Shown here one piece after another: positions 56,213 to 64,000 of a stretch of 64,000 nucleotides of DNA. Source of the stretch: Bacillus inaquosorum KCTC 13429 (GTDB lineage Bacteria; Bacillota; Bacilli; Bacillales; Bacillaceae); the NCBI RefSeq assembly GCF_000332645.1, contig NZ_AMXN01000001.1, positions 186,001 through 250,000 on the forward strand. Reading direction: 5' to 3'. The notes beneath the pieces were generated by a model. The model had not been told where the DNA came from and made no database searches. It saw only the letters and a program-made list of their open reading frames with translations. A program made the position numbers and the translations under genes. Every line of letters begins with the position of its first letter. The first letter of the stretch is position 1.

Positions 56213-57490
56213 TTATACATGCATAACAGGCTTATTCAAAAATTCATGGACACTTCCTAAATTGAAATATTCGCAGTCAACTGGTACATTCAGTACAATG
56301 TTTCTTGTATCAAAAATCACTTTATTTGCCATTCTATTAATATCTTCATCATGTATCGTTTTAAAATGGCTATGATCAGTTAAGATAAGAAATAGGTCTG
56401 ATCCCCTCAATGCCTCTTTCAAGTTTTGAGCATTATCGGCATGGTAAACATAAGGATCATAAGCTCTGACCTCATAATCCTTTTCTGACTTTAGCATTTC
56501 TAAAATTTCTAATGCTGGACTTTCACGGATGTCATCAATATCTCCCTTATAAGCCAATCCTCCAATTGTTATAGTACGCCCATTAACTATTTCCATTATT
56601 TTCTTAACCTTCTCTACTATGTAGAAAGGCATTGATGAGTTAATTGACCGAGATCGACTTATTAAATCTGCCGTTTCAGGAGCTTTTGCCACGATAAAAT
56701 ATGGATCAACTGCCAGACAGTGTCCTCCAACACCTGGACCTGGGCTATGAATGTTAACCCTTGGGTGCATATTTGCCATTTCAATGACATCCAAAGCATT
56801 GATATGTAAATCATTACATATCTTTGTAAGTTCATTTGCAAGAGCAATATTTACATCTCTAAATGTATTCTCCATTAATTTTGACATTTCTGCTGTTTTT
56901 GCATCGGTTTTGACAATTTTACTTTTTACAAATGTTCTGTAAATCTTTTCACCGGCATCACTGCAAGAAGGAGTTATGCCCCCAATAATTCTCATATTGT
57001 TTATTAGTTCATGGAATATGTTACCTGGCATTACCCGCTCTGGACAATGCACTAAGTATATGTCTTCACCTATGGTGAACCCATTTTTCTCTAATAAAGG
57101 CTGAACGTAATCCTCTATGCTTCTTGGAGCAATAGTAGACTCAACTATAATAGTACTCCCCTTTCTAATATAAGGAATAGTACTTTCTACTGCTTGTAAT
57201 ACATAAGTTAAATCACAAGACATATTATCATTCAGGTTATTAGGAGTTGGAACAGCAATAATAAATGCATCTGCCGGTTCTGGAACAAGTTGAGCTTTAA
57301 ATTTTTTATTTTCTAAAGCTTCATTCAGAAGCTCTTGTAATCCTGGTTCTTCTAAATGGGCTTCACCTTTATTTAGGCTTTCTACTACATGTGGGTGAAC
57401 ATCAACACCTACTACTTCCGCTCCGTATTTAGCAAACATAACTGATGTGGGTAACCCGATATAACCAAGGCCAATTACACAAACTTTCAT
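56213..57490 (-). CDS. UDP-N-acetyl-D-mannosamine dehydrogenase (WecC type)
   Basis: The 425-residue nucleotide-sugar dehydrogenase has the Rossmann motif VCVIGLGYIGLPTS, STIAPRSIEDYV, the central ENTFRDVNIALANELTKIC and the catalytic segment GPGVGGHCLAVDPYFIVA with the active Cys. NTFRDVNIA and GGHCLAVDPYF are the WecC/CapL pattern, distinct from TuaD (GGSCFPKD), so the likely reaction is UDP-ManNAc to UDP-ManNAcA. MnaA supplies UDP-ManNAc. UDP-GlcNAc or UDP-GalNAc dehydrogenation is an alternative. It lies 18 nt after the 771-residue glycosyltransferase gene. Confidence 0.85.
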   Translation of the reverse strand: MKVCVIGLGYIGLPTSVMFAKYGAEVVGVDVHPHVVESLNKGEAHLEEPGLQELLNEALENKKFKAQLVPEPADAFIIAVPTPNNLNDNMSCDLTYVLQAVESTIPYIRKGSTIIVESTIAPRSIEDYVQPLLEKNGFTIGEDIYLVHCPERVMPGNIFHELINNMRIIGGITPSCSDAGEKIYRTFVKSKIVKTDAKTAEMSKLMENTFRDVNIALANELTKICNDLHINALDVIEMANMHPRVNIHSPGPGVGGHCLAVDPYFIVAKAPETADLISRSRSINSSMPFYIVEKVKKIMEIVNGRTITIGGLAYKGDIDDIRESPALEILEMLKSEKDYEVRAYDPYVYHADNAQNLKEALRGSDLFLILTDHSHFKTIHDEDINRMANKVIFDTRNIVLNVPVDCEYFNLGSVHEFLNKPVMHV

Positions 57491-57508
57491 TATTTTGAAC
57501 CCCCTGTA

Positions 57509-59824
57509 TTAAATAGTGATTGGTTTTTTATAATCTTTACATATTGAATGTACAGTTGAATTTCTCAACAAATCATTTGCTGTGATATTCCATGTATGGC
57601 TATTTCGATTTGCTCGTCTGACCAAACAGAAATTCCAACTGTCATTAGAATATATAATATGACCATTCTTCTTGGCTCTCTTAAGAAAATCTGAATCTTC
57701 TCCTCTGTTTTTATCTGAGAATCCTCCCAGAGAGACAAAAACATCTTTTCTGAAAACTAAAGTTGCCCCAGAAATAAAATTAGAATATCGTTCCGCACCT
57801 GATCCAACCTTTTTTAGGATCAGCAGTTCTCTCTCTTCAAGGTATACATAATGTGCGCTTTTCCCTACAATATCGGAACCCGAATAATCCATTGAATGCA
57901 ACATATCTTCCAAGTAGTGAGGTGCATAGTAGTCATCGTCATCAAATTTGGCTATAATTTCCCCCGTAGAGCGCTCGACTGCTTTATTTAAACAATGACC
58001 TAAGGACACATTTTCATCAACCTGAAGTATTTGAACCGGGAAATGAAGACTTGAAAATTTTTGTTTCCACTCTTCTGAATTCATTGAATTCTTATTTAAA
58101 ATAACTATTAACTCAAGGTTTTGATAAGTTTGATGACGAACATTATTATATAGGTTTTCCATATATTCAGAACGCTGAGTTGAAGAGATAATAGAGACCT
58201 TCGGTTTTTCTAACAAATCGATATCTAAACCGATATGATCACAAATTTTTTGCAATCTATTTTTATAAGTGTGTGAATTTAAAACAAGTCTATGTCCTTT
58301 CTTTTCATATATTTCACGATAAACTGGATTATGTAGAAATGTTTTTAAGATGTTAACTGTTTCTTCTTTTGAACAGCTAACTGGGACAAGCTCGCCGAAA
58401 TATTCCTTTACCCCTTGAGAAGGTCCGGAAATAACCATAGTTTTACTTGCTAAGAGTTCAAAAACTCTTCTCGCAAACATGTGTTTACTGTTTTGCACTG
58501 AATTTACATTCACGAACATATTGTAATTTTTATACGCAACATTCATTTGACTGTAATCTAAAGATCCAACAATATGTTTTTGATATTCCTCTGGCCAAGT
58601 GTTGTTCACTTTTTTTTCTGCAGGCAAATGATAGTAACGGTCATATATATCAATTCCAAAATCTAGTGCGGGTTTTATTATTTCTTCAATATCTCTTTTT
58701 CTAGATTCATGTTTATTATTGTAATAAGAACCGGCAAATGCTATCCCACCTAAGTGATGAAGGTTTTTATTAATTGGATTATGAATCTTTGGCTGAGCAG
58801 CAAATGGCAAAATTCCTACGTCATGAATTGAAGAGATTTCTTTAAACTTCTCTACAGTGTTTTCATCTGCAGTCATAATATAATCAAAATAACTTGCAGC
58901 TGTTTTGAAAAACTCAAAATTCTCATTGCCTTCTTTATCCCAAAATACCGTTTTTATGTTTTTTCTTTTACAATACTCCGTCAACTTCTTTAATGCTGTT
59001 CGGTGTTTGTTAATGTGTAAATTTGCAATTTCATACTGCCAATGTCCTTGGTTTCCCTGCCAGCATGATTCAATAAATACAAAATGGGGATTAAATTCTG
59101 TTATCTCGTTCTCCCAGTCCGTTTTTGACAGCCTTAAAATTTCTGCATCATGCCTAAAACATTCATAACTAAACTCATCAAGAATAGCAGCAATCCTCAA
59201 ATCCTTTTTTTCATTTTTATAGTTCTGTGTATCTTTTTCTATTGAATCTATGAATTGTTCTACTTTTGATGCTTTTGATAGGGCGATGGAGGGGTTAGCA
59301 CCCGTATTATTTGATACAGTAACTTCTTCAAATACTTGATTGATTTTCAGTTTTTTTAAATAAAACTCCCCCTTTCCTTCTAGCCTAAATGCAAAACGAT
59401 AACTAGTAGCTTTTTGGGGAACGTCTACACTAATTCTTTCAAAAGGAGCTTTGAAAATTTTTGTACTTAGCAAATTTTCGTTTTGATAAAAGTTAATGTA
59501 TATACGACATATTACAGTGTCACTTAAAGTTACTTGAGGAAAAATGACAATACGATCTCCCACTAATTGATAAATCTTCTTCTGAGAAGGGATAGAAAAG
59601 TTTGTTGTCCTTTCAAAGAGTGAGAGATACACTTTTTCAGCATCAACCTCTAAAGTTTGTTTACTATATTCAGCTTTAATACTCATTGGAGATTCGAAAA
59701 AGAAGCTATCAAATCCGGTAATACTTACTTCTTTCTCTTTTAATCCGATTAATATTTCTTTTTCTCGTCGAACTTTTTCAAGTTGTTTAGATAAAAATGT
59801 TTTTATCTCTTTATTTTGAATCAT
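57509..59824 (-). CDS. large multi-domain glycosyltransferase (CgeB-like plus GT2)
   Basis: The 771-residue protein has three parts. Residues about 1-175 are helical then beta-rich, possibly sugar binding. Residues about 200-530 resemble CgeB/DUF3880-type GT-B glycosyltransferases (FVFIESCWQGNQGHWQYEI, KTVFWDKEGNENFEF, GIAFAGSYYNNKHESRKRDI, HMFARRVFELLASKTMVISG). Residues about 545-771 are a GT2 domain (KVSIISSTQRSEYMENLYNN, KFDDDDYYAPHYL, RGEDSDFLKRAKKNGH). Two catalytic modules in one chain could build a disaccharide or polymerise. It overlaps the 74-codon gene by 4 nt. No membrane segment is seen. Confidence 0.78.
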   Translation of the reverse strand: MIQNKEIKTFLSKQLEKVRREKEILIGLKEKEVSITGFDSFFFESPMSIKAEYSKQTLEVDAEKVYLSLFERTTNFSIPSQKKIYQLVGDRIVIFPQVTLSDTVICRIYINFYQNENLLSTKIFKAPFERISVDVPQKATSYRFAFRLEGKGEFYLKKLKINQVFEEVTVSNNTGANPSIALSKASKVEQFIDSIEKDTQNYKNEKKDLRIAAILDEFSYECFRHDAEILRLSKTDWENEITEFNPHFVFIESCWQGNQGHWQYEIANLHINKHRTALKKLTEYCKRKNIKTVFWDKEGNENFEFFKTAASYFDYIMTADENTVEKFKEISSIHDVGILPFAAQPKIHNPINKNLHHLGGIAFAGSYYNNKHESRKRDIEEIIKPALDFGIDIYDRYYHLPAEKKVNNTWPEEYQKHIVGSLDYSQMNVAYKNYNMFVNVNSVQNSKHMFARRVFELLASKTMVISGPSQGVKEYFGELVPVSCSKEETVNILKTFLHNPVYREIYEKKGHRLVLNSHTYKNRLQKICDHIGLDIDLLEKPKVSIISSTQRSEYMENLYNNVRHQTYQNLELIVILNKNSMNSEEWKQKFSSLHFPVQILQVDENVSLGHCLNKAVERSTGEIIAKFDDDDYYAPHYLEDMLHSMDYSGSDIVGKSAHYVYLEERELLILKKVGSGAERYSNFISGATLVFRKDVFVSLGGFSDKNRGEDSDFLKRAKKNGHIIYSNDSWNFCLVRRANRNSHTWNITANDLLRNSTVHSICKDYKKPITI

Positions 59825-60045
59825 TTATTTCTTCTCCTTCTCTTCCACAACCAAACTGTTAACCTTCCAAGCTTTGATTTTTTTAAATTGTTATATCTAG
59901 CTTCTATATACTCCTTTTCTTTTATTAATTCTTGGCATAGTGTAATTAAATCTTCCTGTGCTTCTAAGCTTTTATGATATTTTATCTTTAGATCATTATA
60001 CTTATCGGTAAGTTCTTGATTTTTTTGATTTTTTCTTGTTTGCAT
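59821..60045 (-). CDS. small basic coiled-coil protein
   Basis: I do not recognise this 74-residue protein. It is almost entirely helical with heptad-like spacing (LTDKYNDLKIKYHKSLEAQEDL) and ends in a strongly basic tail (LTVWLWKRRRRNK). The tail, with its Trp and Leu, could sit on the membrane surface. It starts 17 nt after the GT4 gene and ends in an ATGA overlap with the large glycosyltransferase, so it is translated as part of the operon. It may be a scaffold or membrane tether for the glycosyltransferases. Confidence 0.6.
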   Translation of the reverse strand: MQTRKNQKNQELTDKYNDLKIKYHKSLEAQEDLITLCQELIKEKEYIEARYNNLKKSKLGRLTVWLWKRRRRNK

Positions 60046-60062
60046 TTTGTTCTCCTAGGGTA

Positions 60063-61343
60063 TTAATTATAAATAGACAACAGGTTATTTTTTTCTATTT
60101 CCCAATTATATTTTCTTTTAGCTTTATCACAGTTTTTATGAAATTCGTAATGAAGCTCTGCATTTTCCAATAAAGTATTGACACCTTTCGCGATTGATAG
60201 ATGATCATGTGAGTCAACTACCAAACCAACTCTCTCACCTTGTATTACCTTTTTAATTTCTGGAAAATCACATCCTATTACAGGAACCCCAGCCATTATA
60301 TACTCAAACAGTTTATTTGACGAAGCAGAGTAATGGTTAAAACAAACATTATTCAACACTTGAAACCCTAAATAAGCACTGCGCGTATATTTTGGAAGTT
60401 CAATAAGCGGAACTTTAGACAAAAATTTCACTCTATGTTGTAGTTCCATATCATTGACCATTTTCTCAAGATCCTTCTTTATACGGCCATCGCCTATAAA
60501 TAGCAAAGTTCCTTCATTAATGTAAGGCATGGCCTTTATTAACTTATCAAGTCCCCTACCAACCTGAATTCCTCCTTGATAAAGAAGAATTTTTTCATCT
60601 TTAGGAAGCCCAAGCATACGATGTATATCAATCTGCTCTCTGGTTTCTTCAAGTAAGAATGGATAGTTGTGAAGTACTTTTGGATAAAAACCATAAAGTT
60701 CTTTATTATAGGCTGCCCGCGTATGATTTTCTACGATCATAATATCTATTTTTCTAATTAAATAAGATTCTAATTTACTGTAAATTCTACTATCATATCC
60801 TGTTCTGCTTGTTTGTACTTCATGAGAATCGTAAATCAGTTTTCTTTTTTTAATACGAAATTTTGAACAAATAAATCCTTGAGGTAATGTGTTTAAGTCA
60901 TTGGAATGATATATATCATATTTTTTAGAATATCCTTTCAAAATCATCCTCATTATAATAGAACCTCTGACCAACATTGTCTTCAGTTTCGTTTTAAGAA
61001 CGATAAAAGCAAACAAACTAATCCCAATAGTCAGTAAGGGGAACATGCCTAACAAACAAATCCAAATTAAAAGAAAAAATAGAATAGACCATTTGCTTTT
61101 TAATATTTTTTTCTTCATAAATTGCATATAATCAAGTATTGGAGACCTTTTTACACGATAAACTGAAAAATGGTCATTATATTTCTGTATCAAATCCAAA
61201 TCAGGATTATTTGGATCATGAATGCATATTAAGTCTACATCATAATGTTTATCTGATAACGCTGTACACTCCCGCAGCACTCTGGCATCATTTGTGAAGT
61301 GATTCCAAACAAACATACATACTTTTTTCCTCATATCATTCAC
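60063..61343 (-). CDS. GT4 glycosyltransferase with membrane helix
   Basis: The 426-residue protein is a GT-B fold, family 4 enzyme: VCMFVWNHFTNDARVLRECTAL at the N-terminus, HSNDLNTLPQG and YDSHEV in the middle, then LYQGGIQVGRGLDKLIKAM and YSASSNKLFEYIMAGVPVIGCDFPEI in the donor domain. A hydrophobic segment (about residues 83-112) inserted in the N-terminal domain could anchor it to the membrane. It begins 3 nt after the upstream gene. The sugar is not predictable. Confidence 0.82.
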   Translation of the reverse strand: MNDMRKKVCMFVWNHFTNDARVLRECTALSDKHYDVDLICIHDPNNPDLDLIQKYNDHFSVYRVKRSPILDYMQFMKKKILKSKWSILFFLLIWICLLGMFPLLTIGISLFAFIVLKTKLKTMLVRGSIIMRMILKGYSKKYDIYHSNDLNTLPQGFICSKFRIKKRKLIYDSHEVQTSRTGYDSRIYSKLESYLIRKIDIMIVENHTRAAYNKELYGFYPKVLHNYPFLLEETREQIDIHRMLGLPKDEKILLYQGGIQVGRGLDKLIKAMPYINEGTLLFIGDGRIKKDLEKMVNDMELQHRVKFLSKVPLIELPKYTRSAYLGFQVLNNVCFNHYSASSNKLFEYIMAGVPVIGCDFPEIKKVIQGERVGLVVDSHDHLSIAKGVNTLLENAELHYEFHKNCDKAKRKYNWEIEKNNLLSIYN

Positions 61344-61346
61344 GCC

Positions 61347-62549
61347 TTACCTAGTTTCTTCAATAACGTTGATTAACTTTTTTATATTGGTCTCCCACAT
61401 AAATTTTTTCCTAATAAGTTTATGGCAATTTTTCTGCATTTTTTTCAAAAGTCCCGGGTCATGATATATTTTCATAATATTAGCGAGCATTTCTTCTGAA
61501 GAACTGTTACTTGTTACAAGCCCTATTCCCTCTTGTTCAATAATAGTCTTTGAATACCCAGCAATCGATCCCACTATAGGAATTCCACAAGTAATATAAT
61601 CTATAATCCTCCCAGGTAAAACTGTTTCAAACACAGTTGAATCTTTTAAAGTCACGACCCCAATATCGCAACCTGACATTAACTCTAAACACTCCTTCCT
61701 TGTCATCGGGTTTACAATCTTCACGTTCATTAGATTTTTTTCACGGATATAGTCGAGTAATTCTTTCTTCTCAACACCGTATCCAACTATTAAAAATTCG
61801 ATTTGATGTTCATGTAACTTCTCAGCCAAATTTCTAATTATATGTACATTTTGAGCAAGGCCTATATTTCCTACATAAATAATTTTTAAAGCTGTTGTTG
61901 AATTATTGGTGCTACTTAAAAGTTCTTTCTCTCTAGCTGAATTAGGAATAAAGGTAACTTTTTCTTTTACCAAAGGTGAATGTTCATTTAGGTAATGTAA
62001 GAAACCTTCACTATTGATGACAATATGATCTGCTTTCTTGTATAAAAGTTTTTCTAAAATCCTGAAAGACTCTACAATAATGGGATGATGAAATACTTTG
62101 ACGCCCTTCAAAGATTCAGGCCATAGATCCCTGATATCGAGAATAAGTTTGGATTTATTTTTGAATTTCGCGGCTAGCCCCACAAAAGCAACAAAAATAG
62201 GAGGAGAGGAAACAAAAATAATATCAAACTTTTTAGGTTCTTTCATTATTTCTTTGAGCATCTTTATCATGATTTCAAGGTAATACAAAAGTCTGCTTAA
62301 AAAACTTGAGTTATATTTTTTGTTCTTAACTGATACACGCATAACTGAAGAATCTTTATTAATCACATCTTCGTTCCAAAATAATTTTTCTTTATATATT
62401 TCTCTATTTGGGTAAGTAGGCTCTGTAGTTAAAACTTGAATATCGTATCCTCTTTGCTTAAGGAGCAAGTATATATTTTTCAGCCGATTTCCCGCGCTCC
62501 CTAACTCCGGGTAAAAGTTCTGAGTTATGATTAGGATTTTTTTTGACAA
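61347..62549 (-). CDS. WbuB-like GT4 glycosyltransferase
   Basis: The 400-residue protein resembles WbuB/WcaI-type family 4 enzymes that use amino-deoxy sugars: ILIITQNFYPELGSAGNRL, VSSPPIFVAFVGLAAK, LILDIRDLWPESLKGV, INSEGFLHYLN, IYVGNIGLAQNV. The donor-side segment is VLPGRIIDYITCGIPIVGS. The start is TTG with GGAG upstream. It is the first gene of the island operon, behind a possible sigma-A promoter at 62627-62656. In O-antigen loci WbuB often acts on N-acetylfucosamine; the substrate here is unknown. Confidence 0.82.
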   Translation of the reverse strand: MSKKILIITQNFYPELGSAGNRLKNIYLLLKQRGYDIQVLTTEPTYPNREIYKEKLFWNEDVINKDSSVMRVSVKNKKYNSSFLSRLLYYLEIMIKMLKEIMKEPKKFDIIFVSSPPIFVAFVGLAAKFKNKSKLILDIRDLWPESLKGVKVFHHPIIVESFRILEKLLYKKADHIVINSEGFLHYLNEHSPLVKEKVTFIPNSAREKELLSSTNNSTTALKIIYVGNIGLAQNVHIIRNLAEKLHEHQIEFLIVGYGVEKKELLDYIREKNLMNVKIVNPMTRKECLELMSGCDIGVVTLKDSTVFETVLPGRIIDYITCGIPIVGSIAGYSKTIIEQEGIGLVTSNSSSEEMLANIMKIYHDPGLLKKMQKNCHKLIRKKFMWETNIKKLINVIEETR

Positions 62550-62626
62550 GAGCCCTGCTCCTTTTACCAGGTATTTTTTAACATATTAAAGATTATACAT
62601 CCAATAATGGGTTTCATATAACTCTA

Positions 62627-62656
62627 ATTATATGATTTAAATAGTTCAATTTACAA
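62627..62656 (-). promoter_or_regulatory. candidate promoter of the accessory island operon
   Basis: On the minus strand TTGTAA and TATAAT are separated by 18 bp, about 78 nt before the first gene. A second TATAAT at about 62592-62597 has a poorer -35. Confidence 0.5.
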
Positions 62657-62747
62657 TAATGTTTTTGAAATTTTGGTTTTAACAAAAAACAATGAGAATA
62701 CATACTTTTTAAGAATAAATAGTTATTTATTGAAGATCAATAAAATA

Positions 62748-62780
62748 CCAGTGTGACGTATTAAGACAAAATCACACTGG
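62748..62780 (-). terminator. lytD terminator
   Basis: CCAGTGTGA and TCACACTGG form a 9-bp stem around 15 nt, followed on the minus strand by TATTTTATTG, 38 nt after the lytD stop codon. Confidence 0.7.
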
Positions 62781-62817
62781 CCGTTTACTTTACTAGTTTT
62801 TATAGTTGCATCTAGTA

Positions 62818-64000
62818 TTACTGTTTATATTCCGGAACATCAAAGTAAAGCGTATAACCGTCCAGCAATGAATACAGGCTGTACATGCGGTTTACTTGTT
62901 TGTACGCCCAGCCGATGTCTGTTGCATATTGGTGTGTTGCCGTGGCTGACCATCTCATTTTGTACAGTGTGTCCTGATTGTAGGCTGTGTTGTGTATATA
63001 CGATGAGCCTATGAATTTTGCTCCGCCGATAATGGCCGCTTCTGGTGTGAACCAGCCTTGCTCGTACGCATATTTGGCGCCGTAGTAATTCGGGTTGCTG
63101 TCGTATGCGCCAATTCCGTACATGTTATATACGGTTTTTCCGTTATAGGTTAAGCCATTGGCTAAATCGGATGTTCCGTTGCCTGTTTCAAGGAGAGCGT
63201 GTGAGATTAAATACAGCTCATTGATGCCGTATTTATTGGCGGCATCGATGAACGCCTTTGCTTTCCCTGTCAGGATGCCTTTGCTGGCAAGCACTTTCTG
63301 ATTGACTTCAGTGACACTGAGGCCGGCTGTCTGTGACAGTTTGAGAAATTGGAAGTAGTATTTGCTGTCTCTGGAAAAGTTATTCGGATCCACGTATTGA
63401 ACCACTTCATCACTGCTTGCGTTTCGCCAGCCCAAATTGATTTTGGCCCAGCCGTTTGTCTGGCCGATGATTTTCACCTTATCGCCCTTTTTAAATTGGC
63501 CGATCACGTTCGTCGGGCTGACTGCCGGTGTAGACCGGATATTTAATACATCAGCCGTAACGGTTGAAGTTGCTGTATTAATATAAGTGAGCGATACGTA
63601 AGCCGCCCCGTCTGTTTGCGGGCTTACTGTCATTTGTTTTTGGACCATATCACGAAGTGAGAGATTGTAATTTGTTTTCATGATTTGCGGGCCGTTTTTG
63701 ATTTTCACGATAGATGATGTCCATCCGTATAATTGTTTTAGCTTCGATGATGCCGCAGCAGCTGCGTCATTGCCTGTGAACTGTTCGTTTAGGCTGACTT
63801 TATAAAGCGTATTGGTTTTGGTTGTGTAGCTCGGGCTTACACTTTGCGCTTTTAGATAGGTTAACCCCTTGTTCAATGCTGTTTTGCTGCTGAGCTGAGC
63901 TGTCACGATTTTGTATTGTGTATATGCCGTTTCGCCTGTTTTTGCTGTTGTGCCGGCGGCATTGTTTTGTTTGAAAAATGCTAAAACGCGGTCAATATCT
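62818..64000 (-). CDS. lytD: LytD, endo-beta-N-acetylglucosaminidase (C-terminal part, cut by window edge)
   Basis: The reading frame is open to position 64000, so this is the last 393 codons of a larger gene. Seen are the end of a repeat (DIDRVLAFFKQNNAAGTTAK), two more repeats, an SH3 domain (TADVLNIRSTPAVSPTNVIG) and the GH73-type glucosaminidase domain (LYLISHALLETGNGTSDLANG). It closely matches LytD of 168, a sigma-D-dependent vegetative autolysin of 880 residues. Its codon use is like the core genome, unlike the paralogue at 54 kb. Confidence 0.95.
   Translation of the reverse strand, partial: DIDRVLAFFKQNNAAGTTAKTGETAYTQYKIVTAQLSSKTALNKGLTYLKAQSVSPSYTTKTNTLYKVSLNEQFTGNDAAAAASSKLKQLYGWTSSIVKIKNGPQIMKTNYNLSLRDMVQKQMTVSPQTDGAAYVSLTYINTATSTVTADVLNIRSTPAVSPTNVIGQFKKGDKVKIIGQTNGWAKINLGWRNASSDEVVQYVDPNNFSRDSKYYFQFLKLSQTAGLSVTEVNQKVLASKGILTGKAKAFIDAANKYGINELYLISHALLETGNGTSDLANGLTYNGKTVYNMYGIGAYDSNPNYYGAKYAYEQGWFTPEAAIIGGAKFIGSSYIHNTAYNQDTLYKMRWSATATHQYATDIGWAYKQVNRMYSLYSLLDGYTLYFDVPEYKQ

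Noticed and set aside
53133-62549. Prophage or transposon origin of the accessory island
   Set aside because: No integrase, transposase, terminal inverted repeats, attachment-site repeats or phage genes are visible.

Overview
The window is a chromosomal segment of a Bacillus subtilis-group bacterium. It carries the collinear block secA, hpf, fliT, fliS, fliD, yvyC, hag, csrA, fliW, yviE, flgL, flgK, flgN, flgM, yvyF, comFCBA, degV, degU, degS, yvyE, tagV, tagO, tuaHGFEDCBA. The encoded proteins closely resemble those I remember from B. subtilis 168. The wall teichoic acid locus is not the glycerol type of 168. It is the ribitol type (tarABIJKL divergent from tarD/tarF), as in B. subtilis W23 and subsp. 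spizizenii. No tRNA, rRNA, insertion sequence, prophage or CRISPR array was seen.

Layout. 1-1303: start of secA, and hpf behind a sigma-B-type promoter. 1.5-10.8 kb: late flagellar genes on the minus strand, including flagellin, its CsrA/FliW control, hook-filament junction proteins and anti-sigma-D factor FlgM, with recognisable sigma-D promoters. 10.8-13.3 kb: the comF competence operon. 13.4-16.3 kb: degV, degU, degS. 16.5-19.4 kb: yvyE, the LCP ligase tagV, and tagO, which starts wall teichoic acid. 19.6-28.6 kb: the teichuronic acid operon tuaA-H behind a clear PhoP box. 28.9-35.9 kb: a TarS/TarQ-like poly(ribitol phosphate) glycosyltransferase, LCP ligase tagU (lytR), autolysin lytC, lipoprotein lytA (no lytB at the locus), and mnaA. 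36.1-52.9 kb: gtaB, the teichoic acid exporter tagGH, a GgaB/GgaA-like pair, tarF and tarD, then divergent tarABIJKL. 53.1-62.5 kb: an AT-rich accessory island with an esterase-like protein, a second LytD-like glucosaminidase, a WecC-type UDP-ManNAc dehydrogenase, a large multi-domain glycosyltransferase, a 74-residue coiled-coil protein and two GT4 glycosyltransferases. 62.8-64 kb: the 3' part of lytD.

How they work together. TagO, TarA, TarB and TarF build the linkage unit. TarD supplies CDP-glycerol, TarI and TarJ supply CDP-ribitol, and TarK/TarL polymerise ribitol phosphate. TarQ probably glycosylates the chain, TagGH exports it, and TagU/TagV attach it to peptidoglycan. Tua proteins make the phosphate-free replacement polymer. 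LytC and LytD turn the wall over. MnaA makes UDP-ManNAc, which TarA uses for the linkage unit and the island's dehydrogenase could divert to UDP-ManNAcA. The least explained part is the island between tarL and lytD. It looks like a strain-specific locus for a further uronic-acid-containing wall polysaccharide, bounded by two directly repeated lytD paralogues.
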